Positions 11,640-22,200 of a stretch of 64,000 bases of DNA are shown in pieces. This DNA is from Usnea hakonensis (taxonomy: Eukaryota > Ascomycota > Lecanoromycetes > Lecanorales > Parmeliaceae), in the NCBI GenBank assembly GCA_013423325.1, contig BLJB01000035.1, forward strand, positions 1 through 64,000. Direction: 5' to 3'. The translations under genes and the position numbers were made by a program. The notes under the pieces are model-generated. The model was not told the origin of the DNA, made no database searches, and saw only the letters and a program-made list of their open reading frames with translations. The first letter of the stretch is position 1. The number at the start of each line of letters is the position of its first letter.

Positions 11640-12245
11640 GTTACATACATAATATCATACTATTCTAGGGCGCTAGGCATAAAGCGATTTAGTTATAGAT
11701 TAATGAAATAGTTAATAAAAAGGTATTTCGGCACAGAATAACTATTTAATACTCGATTTTTAAGCAGAGAAGGAAGTATAGAATAAAGGCCTCTTATTGG
11801 CCGGATACTTCCGAACCGAACCGAACCTTAATACGGAGCCTTATACGGAGCCTTATTATAAACTTTCTCTAAAGAAATCTCGCCAAATGCCGGAGGCTGA
11901 TTTTAGTGCAGGCCACTATCGGCGATAGCAACGCTCCGGGGGTAATACCAGATAGTATCGGAAGGCATTCGTATATATATTAACGATAGGGGTATGCCTA
12001 GTAGGCCTAATATAACTTGAATATTAAGAAGTAAGGGCCCTTAGTCGCTTTTTCTCGGACCTCAATTTTTTGAACGAGGATCTATATAACCTAAATTTAT
12101 AAAAACAGTGGAATAGCGCTATATCCGAGATATTACTAAATCGAAACTACTTTAATAGGGCTAAGTTTCTAACTAATAATATAGCCTTCCTACTATAGTA
12201 TAATAATTATCCTTAGCCTAAGGCCTCTATACCTTCCGTATATTT
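11640..12245. repeat. Shared internal module, copy 2
   Basis: RIPed copy of the 8560-9200 module, carrying the ccgaaccgaaccgaacc segment at 11811 and the aactttctctaaagaaatct segment at 11861. Confidence 0.7.
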
Positions 12246-13159
12246 AATATAGCCGAGTAGGAAGTCGTGCCAGGCGAGAAATATAGTATACTAGTAAGCG
12301 AGATTTAGAGTATACTAGTAAAGGTAAAGTATATTACTAAGGTATATAGCTAGGTCTCTAGAAAATAGTATAATATATAGCCGTAGGATTAAAGAGATAG
12401 TGCTTCTACTTTTAGATATACTCTTTATAATAGTCTCGGTATTAAGTATACTATTACCGTACTCCGTATTATCCTCTATAGTGGCCTAGTACGATAGCTA
12501 TAGCCGTAGGTCTTTTTTCGGTATCTCGTGCGGAGTAGGTAGAGTAGATTATTAAGTTATCTAAGTAGCTAGCAGTTATATATTCGCTTATAGAGTAGCT
12601 TATAGAGTCTCGAATAAGGCCTATAATCGATTCTATTATTCGTCTAATTCTTTTCTAGCCTATTCGGCTTACTTTTTTACCTCTTCTTTAACGAATATAA
12701 TCTATACGGTTCTAAAGGATCTTTATTTATTATCGATACTAGGTAATTTTATAGCTAGACGGATTAAACGAGTCTATAATAAACTAGTTTACTAGTTAAA
12801 TAAGCTCCTAGGCTTTTACTTCGTACTCCGAGGGATCGTAATATCGTATTTACTATAGGCCTACTACTTCAGTATAGTACTTTTTATACTTCTAGAACCA
12901 GTCGTATATCTTATAGTAGTAGTAGTATCGATAGGCCTAGTAAAAGGATCGATTCGTGAGGGGTTTTAGTATCAAATAGTACTCGATAATACGAGTATAT
13001 AAGAGGACCGGCTTAGAGTATTGTACTATTAGATATTAATATAGGCTTTATATATTACTAAATAATAGATCTACTAGATCGCTATCGTCGTCTATTATAA
13101 TAATAGTAACTAAAGTATTACTACTATCTATTACGGAATAGAAGAAGAGTCTTTACCAA

Positions 13160-13240
13160 GACGCGCTAGGCCCGAACGGGAAGGAGGTCATATACCTATA
13201 GACCCTAGAAGTAGTTATATTCGTAATATTTTACCCCCCC
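13160..13240 (-). repeat. Internal LTR-end fragment with C tract
   Basis: Resembles the last 75 bases of the element 2 LTR (gcgctaggcccgaacggga, then tcgtaatattttac) followed by a C run and ttcaaaaggtatatccg, the same junction as at 11581-11617. It marks the end of another, older member of the family inside element 2. Confidence 0.65.
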
Positions 13241-13379
13241 CCTTCAAAAGGTATATCCGCAGGCCTTAAGAAAGCAATAAACCTTCCAAATTGTATCCCT
13301 TATATATGTCACCAATCAGGTAAGAAAGAAACCATTAAAAAATAAGTACTTTTGGTGCTTTTTTCTCCGCATGCGAATC

Positions 13380-13520
13380 TGCTACAATAAGCACGAATAG
13401 ATCCAGATCTATAAAAGTAAGCCGAATAGCGCATTATCCGAGGATTTACTAAATCGAAACTAATTTAGTAGGGCTAAATCCCTAGCTAATAATAGTACTT
13501 TTATACTTACTTAGTATCCT
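13380..13520. repeat. Shared internal module, partial copy
   Basis: Contains aagccgaatagcgcattatc and the following ccgaggatttactaaatcga segment, matching the 9080-9160 part of the module in element 1. Truncated relative to the other copies. Confidence 0.6.
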
Positions 13521-13859
13521 TCTTAGTTAATACCTTACTATCGCCTTAGTAGTAGTAGATATATCCTTCTTAATTATACCGGTAATCTTTGCCTATAGTA
13601 GTCTAATTGGCCATTATTTTAGTACCTCTACCGTTATAAGTATTACCGTATCGACGAGGTACCCTAGAGGTTGGAAAGAGGGGTAGGTATAGTAGTTATC
13701 GCTTAGGGGATTATACTCCAAGTTATCCTCCTAATTATATAGGTTAATAAAGTAAGCCTTTAAGGCCGGTAGGGCCGATAGTAGTCTTTACTATAGGATT
13801 TAGATACGGAGTAAGATTGCGAGGATAATAATATTAATATACGTTATACTATATATACT

Positions 13860-14330
13860 TTCTACCTTCTAATTGCTTAATGAACTCTAAAATAGATATA
13901 TTATATCTTAGAGTAATAAGGCTAATTCGGAGCTATGATTCAAAATAGATATATATAATCGTAAGGCGCTTATACTTAGGTCGATTATTATATCTAGTAA
14001 GACGAAGGATCTAGTATAGGAAGGCTACCGGGTCTTTCTTAGCTACCGTATTAATTTGTTAATAGAGTATATCTGCGGTAGTAAGCCGAAATCGTTAAAT
14101 TAATATATTAACTTATATTCGTATTATATGTATATTAGAAAGTATGATTTTATTATTAGGATTAAGCTCTACTTCGTACCAGTCTTTTATAAGGCCTCTT
14201 AATTATAGGCTAATATTTAATTAGACGAGTAAATGGCCTCATAACTCGGCCACTTAATATATATAATTAGTGAACGTATATACGTTATCTACTATAGGAT
14301 CGAATATCCCTAGCTCTTCTCCTCTCTAAC
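13860..14330 (-). pseudogene. Gag-like remnant in element 2
   Basis: Minus-strand frame with many TAA/TAG codons. Readable segments include LGIFDPIVDNVYTFTNYIY, LRGLIKDWYEVELNPNNKII, RFRLTTADILY and KKDPVAFLY. The order (FDP, LRG...WYE, RFR) follows the Gag-like proteins of fungal retroelements, but it does not obviously match the gag of element 1. Boundaries are approximate and the gene is dead. Confidence 0.5.
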
Positions 14331-14959
14331 GCGTCGTTATAGTATTATTTATAGGCGGAATTAGTTCGTCGTAAGGAGAAGACTAAGAGGTATCTAGCTA
14401 GAAATTCGGCTATTAATTTGGCTGCTTTAAAGGTTATAGAGTAGGAGTATTAACGAATAGTAGGTTTAGTAGTACTATTATTTACGCTATTCAGGGCCAA
14501 ATTTGGTATCTATTAACGCTACCATTTAGATTATTAAGATCTTATTACTATTAGTAATTTAGGCCGAAATCATCGCTTATAATAACGAGACTTATTCGGC
14601 TATAAAACTAGATATTAGGCTGGGGATTGTAGCTATATTACCTATAGTAGGTACGAGTTCTCCGCCTATTTCTCCGCCTTCTAGTTCAATAGAGGCCTAG
14701 TGGCTTCTTATATTCGGGGCTATAACGAATAGCGAATAGCCTATCAAAAGGATCGCTTCAAGGGTCTCGGGTAGGGACTTAGGGACTATAAGTACTAATA
14801 AGGAGGGCGAATCTAGTATTAAGGCTAAGTTATAGCCCTAGGAATAAGAGTACTATTTAGGAGGGCGATATACGAATAATCATATAGACGAGTAGTTTAG
14901 AGTCCTTTTATATACTAAAAGAGAGCCCCAATTTACATATTCCGATTTATATCCGAAAA

Positions 14960-15640
14960 GCCAAGAAATCTATTAGAGAGGTCTACCGATAGTAGTCTAG
15001 ATCGAGACGGTATCGATACCTAGTATTGCTAGTATAATATTACACCATTTAGGGCGTTCAGGAATAAAGTAATTTGGCTATAGATTAACGAAATAATTAA
15101 TAAAAAGGCATTTTAGTATAGAATAGCCATTTAATATTCGATTTCTAAGCGGAGAAGAAATCATAGAATAAAGGCCTATCATTAGCTAGATACTCCCGAA
15201 CCGAACCGAGCCGAACCGAACTCTAAGTAAGTAAATAATATACCATTATTATATAGTGAACTTTCTCCAAAGAAATATAGTAAAAACCGGGAGACGAATT
15301 CGGTATAGGCCACTATCGGCGACAACAAGACTCTAGGGGTAATATCAAGTGGTACCGGAGGGTATTCGTACATATATTAATAATAGGAGTATACGTAGTA
15401 GGCCTTATTTAATATAGGTGTTAAGAAGTTAGAGCCTTTGGTGGATTCTTCTCCGGCCGCAAATTCGGCGAATAGATCTGTATGACTCGAATCTATAAAA
15501 GCAAGACGAATGGAGCATTATCCAAGGTATTACCAAATCAAAACTACTTTAGTAGGGCTAAGTTTCCTAGCTAATAATATACTTCTATACTTACTCGGTA
15601 TCCTTCTTAATTAAATCTATTCTTATTACCTATTGCCTCT
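14960..15640. repeat. Shared internal module, copy 3
   Basis: RIPed copy of 8560-9200 with the ccgaaccgaaccgagccg segment at 15198, the aactttctccaaagaaat segment at 15259 and atctataaaagcaagacg at 15491. Confidence 0.72.
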
Positions 15641-15839
15641 ATACTTACTATATACCGAATATAGCCGAATCGGGAGGCCGAAAAGGAAGCCGAAAAAGGA
15701 GGTAAGGGAGAAGGCGAAGGAGGCGATTTTTTTCTTAGTATTAAGAGGTATTTAGTACTAGGTATTAAGAGTAGTCTCTTAGTAGTATTAATAGATACTC
15801 TAGTACTACTAGAAAAATCGCCTTTACCGTCTATTATCT

Positions 15840-16145
15840 TATACTATTAAAGTAGGCTTACTAGTTAATATATAGTTATTAATATACTTAGTAAAGAGGT
15901 CGATCGTAGTCTATTTACTATTATAGTAGGCTTACTCGGTCATATATAGTTATACTATACTCCGGCCCTACGAGGTCTTACGGTAGGCTCCGGCTATACC
16001 TATACTCCCTTTCTATACTATTATAGTAGGCTTACTCTCGTACTATTATAGTAGGCTCACTAGTATACCCCAGTTATATATAGGTATACTATACTCCGGC
16101 CCCTTAAGGTCTTACGGCAGGCTCCGGCTATATCCCCTCTACTCC
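15840..16145. repeat. Tandem repeat with period of about 124 bp
   Basis: Two clear units (from about 15918 and about 16042) each run from actattatagtaggct through tatactatactccggcc and ggtcttacgg to ggctccggctata and a terminal ctccc; a partial third unit begins near 15844. It lies just inside the 5' LTR of element 2 (element orientation), so it may be leader sequence. Confidence 0.7.
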
Positions 16146-16333
16146 CGATAGTTATACTCCGAAATGTAGCAGTACCATATTATTTAGGCGTTACTAGGGT
16201 ACTCTATATTGCTTAGGATATACCTGGGTGCTTAGTAATACCCCCCTACCAGCTTCTTTAGGCTCGCCTGGAGATACGAGCGGAATAATAAGTGGATTAT
16301 TAATATCGTACGATTAACGGATCAATTGAATAA

Positions 16334-16516
16334 TATTAGGACTGCAACCAGATCAAGTCAATGGTGGTATATAACTAGGATTCAATTGATAAGGAGGTAA
16401 AATCTATATACAGGTATAAGAAAGATATATGGGCAGAGAGGTGCCAAGGCGCTAAACCCGAATAGGAAGGAGGGCACGTGTCTCCTTCAGCCTTGCAAGT
16501 AGTCACACTCGTAACA
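16334..16516 (-). repeat. LTR of element 2 (right)
   Basis: Direct repeat of 11404-11586; second base changed G to A (tattagg), as in the corresponding LTR of element 1. Confidence 0.87.
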
Positions 16517-16521
16517 TATGA
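16517..16521. repeat. Target-site duplication, element 2 (right copy)
   Basis: tatga immediately after the right LTR. Confidence 0.82.
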
Positions 16522-16843
16522 GGCCTTGCGGTAGCCATAACAATAATAATACTTAAGAGATTATAATATAGTCTAGACTATACTATATAAGGCAACTATA
16601 TAAGTAATATACTAGTATAATATAGGAATAAATTTGTCTACCCCCCTAGCGCCCTTAAAGTACGATATATTCGAATTCGTATTTATCGCTACCGAAACCC
16701 AAGTCTCGATTTTATATAATTTTCCTTGAAACAACATAGAAGGATGCTCGGAACTTGTAATGGCTTTGAGGATTTGAGGGTTATAGTTGTGTGAGGTAAT
16801 CTTCGATAGTTCTTTGGCACTGACTGTTGCCTTGTATCTGAAG
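16522..16843. promoter_or_regulatory. Short upstream region of the PNP gene with RIP boundary
   Basis: Only 322 bp separate the element 2 duplication from the PNP start codon. CA/TG depletion continues to roughly 16,690-16,720 and then stops abruptly, so most of the upstream region looks mutated. No clear TATA element is seen in the last 100 bases. Confidence 0.5.
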
Positions 16844-18128
16844 ATGGAGACCACCACTTCTCAACAGACCGAAGACGCTCTACGCTACTTGCAAGCAAAA
16901 GTGCCACCCGAGCTACTTCGGCCTGTCATTGGTATTATATGTGGATCTGGTCTCAGTGGTCTGGCCGATAATGTATTACTTGAGCCACGGTTTGAAACTT
17001 CATATGCGGATATTCCTCACTTTCCACCAAGCACGGGTATGGGCTGATATGAGAGGACCTAAAAGTTACACAATATGCACAGTATGCTGAATCGAGACAG
17101 TGCATGGCCATGCTGGTAAGCTCTTGTTCGGAAAATTCGAGTCCGAGGCTTCACCCGTTGTCTTGATGGTTGGCAGGGTTCAGTTCGTACTACCCTGTCC
17201 ACACTTTCGTTCTGGATTCAGCTCACTCTGATACTCGAGTAGTTTTTACGAAGGGCATTCAATGCGGAGCATTACATTTCCAGTCCGGCTCATGAAGCGG
17301 CTGGGCGTTGACATAATTATTGGTAAGGCATTACACACGGTTATGTCTGTGAATATTGATAGATTGTCAAAGCTACTAACGCAGCTGGTGGCTTGAATGA
17401 GGATTATGCAGTTGGAGACCTTGTGATCTTGAATGACGTGAGGCCAAAAGCTATTTCTTTTATTGCCATCTAATCCATGTAAGCATATCAACCTTGCTGG
17501 CCTTGCCGGTATCCACCCATTGCGTGGGTCGAACGCGGACGATTTTGGAATCCGGTTTCCGGCTCTGTCAGATGCTTATGATCTCGACCTGAGAAGGCGT
17601 GCACACCAATTGTGGAAAAAGTTCGACCGCAACGCAGGCAGCACTAGGCGTTTACGAGAGGGCACATATGCTTTCGTCGGAGGTCCTAGGTACAGCCAAC
17701 TGTCTACTGATGGTACGGCCCCTTGGCTGATTGGCACCAGTTATGAGACCAGAGCCGAATGCCGCATGTTGCGTATCATGGGCGCTGATGTAGTGGGGAT
17801 GTCAACCGTCCCAGAGATCATCGTAGCACGGCACTGCGAGATGAGAGTCCTAGCAATTAGCCTTGTGACAAACAAGGCTTTGCTCGAAGCAGGGCCACGA
17901 GGAGATGACGCTCAGATCCAGGGCGCTAGTCGTCAAGACTTGACAAATGCCATAGCGAAAGGTAAAGCGAACCATGACGAGGTGCTATATGCCGGCGAAG
18001 AAGCGGCTGGAGATGTTCAGGTGAGGCGAATATCTCTTAATAAAGACGCCCTGAGCTAAGATCATATCCCATAGCAACTTGTGAGCCTGCTGGTGCGAGA
18101 TATTCTAGCCACATACCAAACAAACTAG
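16844..18128 (+). CDS. Purine nucleoside phosphorylase
   Basis: Phosphorolyses inosine/guanosine to the base and ribose-1-phosphate in cytosolic purine salvage. Exons 16844-17036, 17101-17182, 17243-17322, 17373-17437, 17484-18020 and 18075-18128 (1,011 nt, 336 aa). Diagnostic segments in order: GSGLSGL (phosphate loop, residues 34-40), HGHAGKLLFGKF, FYEGHSM, TNAAGGLNEDYAVGDLV, then GADVVGMSTVPE with the purine-site Met and Glu region. Every intron starts GT and ends AG, and each junction restores a conserved segment. The start is the first in-frame ATG; upstream sequence is open only to a TTG. The gene converges on FCF2 and is the first host gene beside the RIPed repeat block. Its last exon is short (54 nt) and is the least certain part. 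Confidence 0.93.
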
Positions 18129-18304
18129 GATTGATGGTTGAAAGTTGGAAGACGTCGCATTGGTCAGAATAGCCAGTAGCATAGAAGCACAGGTCCATGC
18201 ATCGAGCAAGGGGATCAGGAAGTGATTTGGCGGCAAACATAAGGGAAGATTTAAGAGCTAGATCTGTTTCCGCGAAACCTCTTTGAATCTTGATGTAGAC
18301 ACTT

Positions 18305-19257
18305 CTAGGATTTGCATATACCCTTTGATTTCCTTTCCTTCATTTTCTTATAGTATGCCTTTCTTCCACTTGTTTTTGATGCTTGAATCTCACTGTACTT
18401 TTTCTTGAAGCGACCCGTTAGTTTTTCGTGGGCTAGGACTTCTTCAATCAACGTCCTCTTGCGATGCTTGTTTGGTAGCCGCGAACTGAAGTACTCGGTA
18501 GGACCTTCGATGATTTGACCTGTCTGAGAAAATTCTGGCACCAAGACCTTCGTAGCGTCAGAACGGTAGTGCCTATGTGGATCCAGCACATTGCGTAGCT
18601 TGAGAAGTTTCAAATCGGATCTAAGTCCTTGGTCCAATCTTGTCCGCGGCATGTCGAACCAGCTTGGTCCAGCGGTTGGCTTTTCCTAGAATCTGCGTTA
18701 GCCATACTTTCTTCCTTAAGCGATCCTAAGAAAACTTCTGGTGGAAAGGCCATCCGAGTAACTATGAAAACACTATCAGAGGTGCAGAGCGTGTACCCAG
18801 GACAGGACTAATGAATCTGCGTCAAGATACTTCGACATATTTTTTCGTCATAGGCGGACATCGGAAGATAAGCAATGCGTCCTACCTTCTTGGTGTCCTC
18901 TTTCACTTGGGTGGGATCTTGAATTTGAAATACTGTCATCTGCCGGTCCTTCTCATTCACAAGTCGGGTCCGATCTGCTCGAGCAATGCCAGCGGTCGAT
19001 GTTATGTATGGGAGCGGGATGGGTCCTGACTCGAGCTGGGGCGACCTAGGCCAAAGAGTTAGAAAGGTAGCATTGGAAGATCAGCCATCGCGGGATTACG
19101 TGAAGGAATTTGAATCCTCAATAATACTAGAATTGCTGGCTGGGTTCGGCTTTTTCATGCGTTGTTCCGCTCGCTGGAGCAAGCTCCTCAGTTCGGAGAG
19201 CTCATCTGGTTTCCAGTCTTCACTTCGAAGCACGGCTCCAGCTCGGGGAGTAGCCAT
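18305..19257 (-). CDS. FCF2: rRNA-processing protein Fcf2
   Basis: Nucleolar factor needed for early 35S pre-rRNA cleavage and 40S subunit assembly (family knowledge). Exons on the minus strand: 19100-19257, 18886-19045, 18305-18685 (699 nt, 232 aa). The Fcf2 core is clear in the last exon: SWFDMPRTRL, then LKLLKLRNVLDPHRHYRS and a basic C-terminus rich in KK/RK (GRFKKKYSEIQ, YYKKMKERKSKG). The start ATG at 19257 heads MATPRAGAVLRSEDW; an upstream in-frame codon exists but lies in the 5' leader. Intron 2 is about 200 nt, long for this region, so a small extra exon cannot be excluded, although the join EDTKK-EKPTAGPSW fits the family. Divergent from HAP5. Confidence 0.88.
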
Positions 19258-20245
19258 GATATCACTTCTTCGATACAGCAAATGAAATCTGTTGTTTCTG
19301 ACATCTATTAAAAAACCATTTGTGATCTTTGCAGCCAAAATTTTCTTAGCACAGTAGTCTGATTATGTAAGGTACTAGTCAATTGGTAAATGGTATTCCA
19401 AAGGCTCTTCTTTCTTTTTAATAATTCAAGGAGAGCTTTACGAGCCAACTATATTACCAACACGCAAACTGTGTTGGAAGGTGTTGCTTGTTGCTTCCTG
19501 ACTTCTATGAGGTAAGTTGAAGAATAATTGAATGAGAATGGTCGGGTACACTCGCATACACATCTGGAAAGGGTACCTTCATTTCACTTACCTCTAGGCT
19601 CTAGGCTTACTGTCTTCAAAATACCCTACAATGTGTAGCTTCTCTACCATGACCTGGTGACCATGTGTGCGACTTTATTATTATACCATCTATACCACCT
19701 TGACATACGCGGGGGGTTTTGTTTGGGCATGTTTTCGTTTTGAAATAAAACTACCCCGCTTTAAGCCTGTGTCTTCTAGCCGCCGACAGGGATATGGTAC
19801 TCCGCAAAGGCTGCTACGGAGGTAACTACCTTACCCTTGGAATCATTGTTATTTGTTCTGGTCGTTTCGACAACTCGGTTCATCCTCGAGCGCCGATTCG
19901 CTGTCATCTACCTTAGCTACTAATTCTTATTGATTCCACTTGGTATCACGCTACCAAAGACTCGTCCACTTCACAATTTCGCTCACACAGTCTCCAGATC
20001 ACTGAGACATACCTTCACCCATACCTACCACCTCTCGTTGCTAACCTCAAAAATTCAAGCGACTTCATTCAGCGGCTCACGCCCTGCTGGCTTGACTTTC
20101 GAGTCACTTTCTGTTTAGGAACGCGTCCCAATCACCTGTGAAAGACAAACTCCATCATTCGGCCTCCCACCAATCGCAGCGACCGCCCACCCGCCAAAAG
20201 GTTTTCCATAACCTGCTCACAAGCTCTCGACAGTCAGAGTCGATC
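19258..20245. promoter_or_regulatory. Divergent upstream region FCF2/HAP5
   Basis: 988 bp with no credible gene. Pyrimidine-rich leader sequence precedes the HAP5 start (about 19930-20240). No regulatory site can be assigned with confidence. Confidence 0.5.
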
Positions 20246-21499
20246 ATGGATCAGAATCCCCCGGGCTCCGTGCAGCAGCAGCAGCACCAGCCACCACAAC
20301 CTCCACGGTATGATCCCTCCAATGGGGGACACTACGGTATGTAACCTATTCACATGTGCGGGTGTTCACATGTGCGGGTGAAGACCCCATTGTCAAATAG
20401 AGTACTCTCTCGTTCCCGTCAATCAAGCTGATCATCTTCTTTTCATCGTAGGCGCGAGTGCTACGGTACGTTCAACGAAGCTTGTCTCATTAGCTTTAAT
20501 CACATGGCTCATCGTTGCTACAGGTGGCAGCGCAATCAGGCTACACATCCCCGGAATTTTACACGGGGACATGGGCGAATGTGAACGAGCTGCATGGCAA
20601 TTGGCAAACAACGCAAAAGCTAACAATTCCTTAGGTTAGCCAAGGTCTCAATGGCAACTATCGCGATATCTTAACAACTTATTGGCAGCAGACGATCAAC
20701 AGTCTCGAAAATGAGACCCATGACTATAAGCTCCACCAGCTTCCATTGGCCAGAATAAAGAAGGTTATGAAAGCTGATCCGGATGTGAAAATGATTTCAG
20801 CTGAAGCACCGATCTTGTTTGCCAAAGGTTGCGACATTTTCATAACCGAGCTCACAATGCGCGCCTGGATCCACGCCGAGGAAAACAAGCGTAGGACGCT
20901 GCAGCGTTCTGATATTGCTTCGGCATTGGCAAAATCTGATATGTTCGACTTTCTCATCGACATTGTTCCCCGTGAAGAAGCCGCGAGCCACGCTAAAAGG
21001 TCTGGAGGGCAGGGAGGCGCAGGGGGTAGTGGGCCCCCAGCAGCGCAGACCCCTTCAGCTGGCCAAATTATCCCACCTCAAAACAATGTCCAACAGCAGC
21101 CTCCCTCCGGTCACCCTCAGCAAGCGTCGCAGCAAATGGGCCATCCAGGTTATTCCGCACTAGGGAATACTCAGATGCCACAGGAGCAGGAGTACAGGCC
21201 ACAGCCAGGGATATACGCCCCTCAAGTGCCACCTGATCCTTCAAACGCATATGCCCACCCCCCACAGCCAATTTTCGAGGGGTTGTACAACTACTCTCTT
21301 CCCACACAGCCTGTAAGTCAAACGCTGCCTAGATAGTCCTTGATTCATATGTTTTCTAATACCCCGAAAGATGTATTCAGTGAACCAAAGGGGTCAGGAC
21401 CCTTCAGGTGGACAGAATACGAGCCATCAGTACCAAAGACACGAGGGAGGCGAAGGGGATGCAGACGCTGAAGGCGAACGAGATTACGAAGTCGGTTGA
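20246..21499 (+). CDS. HAP5: CCAAT-binding complex subunit Hap5/HapE (NF-YC)
   Basis: Histone-fold subunit of the trimeric CCAAT-binding transcription factor; pairs with the Hap3 subunit and acts in the nucleus. Exons 20246-20336, 20452-20465, 20524-20580, 20635-21312, 21371-21499 (969 nt, 322 aa). N-terminus is Gln/Pro-rich. The histone fold begins at HQLPLARIKKVMK (residue 88) and continues VKMISAEAPILFAKGCDIFI, then RAWIHAEENKRRTLQRSDIA and ALAKSDMFDFLIDIV, the canonical NF-YC pattern. The stretch just upstream, YWQQTINSLENETHDYKLH, is typical of fungal Hap5. The C-terminus is long, Pro/Gln-rich and ends in an acidic GEGDADAEGERDYEVG. The second exon is only 14 nt. Converges on SEC15. Confidence 0.95.
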
Positions 21500-22200
21500 T
21501 CCTTCTTTTGAGCAAGCCACGTGTCTCCATATAAATGATAATTTGTTTTTACATGGCATAGAAAGCGATCACAGCGTTGTAGCCAGCGAACCTGGGGAAT
21601 GACGTAGCTAATCTTTCATGCCTGTACGAAATATCGATACTGAGCATCTTCAGACGGCAAGGGTTTGAGTCTGCCTAGATAGATCAGACAATGAAAGTAA
21701 AGAGTCGGACAAAGGCTACATTGCGATATACTGAGGGTAAATGTGCTTTTAGCACACAAATATTCTTTCTGAAGCTTATTACGCAGTATCAACTGATGCC
21801 TGGTGAGGGTGAAGCAATCGAGAGAAGTCAATTGAGCTTAGGAACGAAATTGATTGCAGCTAGAGTAGCATCTTGGGCACAATCAGGTGTTTTGAATGCA
21901 ACTCGATGCACTTGGAGATGTCGAGAACAGTGTGAGAATCTGATAAGATCGATGCTTGTTGGCGTGAGCCTGCCCTTACCTCAGGCCTTCGACACAACAA
22001 GTTGCGAAAGCTGCCAAACATGAGACTGGCAAGCCTTTAGTCTGTGCGGACTTCAAATTAAGATTTGATGCCGAAGCGCGAGGACAGGGCCTGAAATTTG
22101 TCTGTCTTTTGGTTGGCCGGACTCTGCACTGTGTGTGTGAGTCTGATAAATATTAGCAAGCTACAGAAGCAACAGCCCACCGTCGGATTTCTACCCGCAC
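21500..22200. other. Intergenic region HAP5/SEC15 (convergent)
   Basis: 701 bp presumably holding both 3' untranslated regions. One 110-codon ATG-initiated frame (21691-22023, plus strand) has no recognisable domain and is probably chance. Confidence 0.45.

Larger units (their letters stand above)
11404..16516 (-). mobile_element. Composite gag-only LTR retrotransposon, element 2
   Basis: A 5,113-bp unit bounded by 183-bp LTRs (11404-11586, 16334-16516) and the duplication tatga. On the minus strand the LTR starts TGTTACGAG, as in element 1, and an 11-C tract (11590-11600) follows the left LTR. The interior is heavily RIPed and composite: a third, partial LTR end with its own C tract (13160-13240), module copies at 11640-12245 and 14960-15640 plus a partial one at 13380-13520, a gag-like remnant, and a tandem repeat. 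This implies nesting or recombination between related elements. No RT or integrase motif was found on either strand. Confidence 0.78.
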
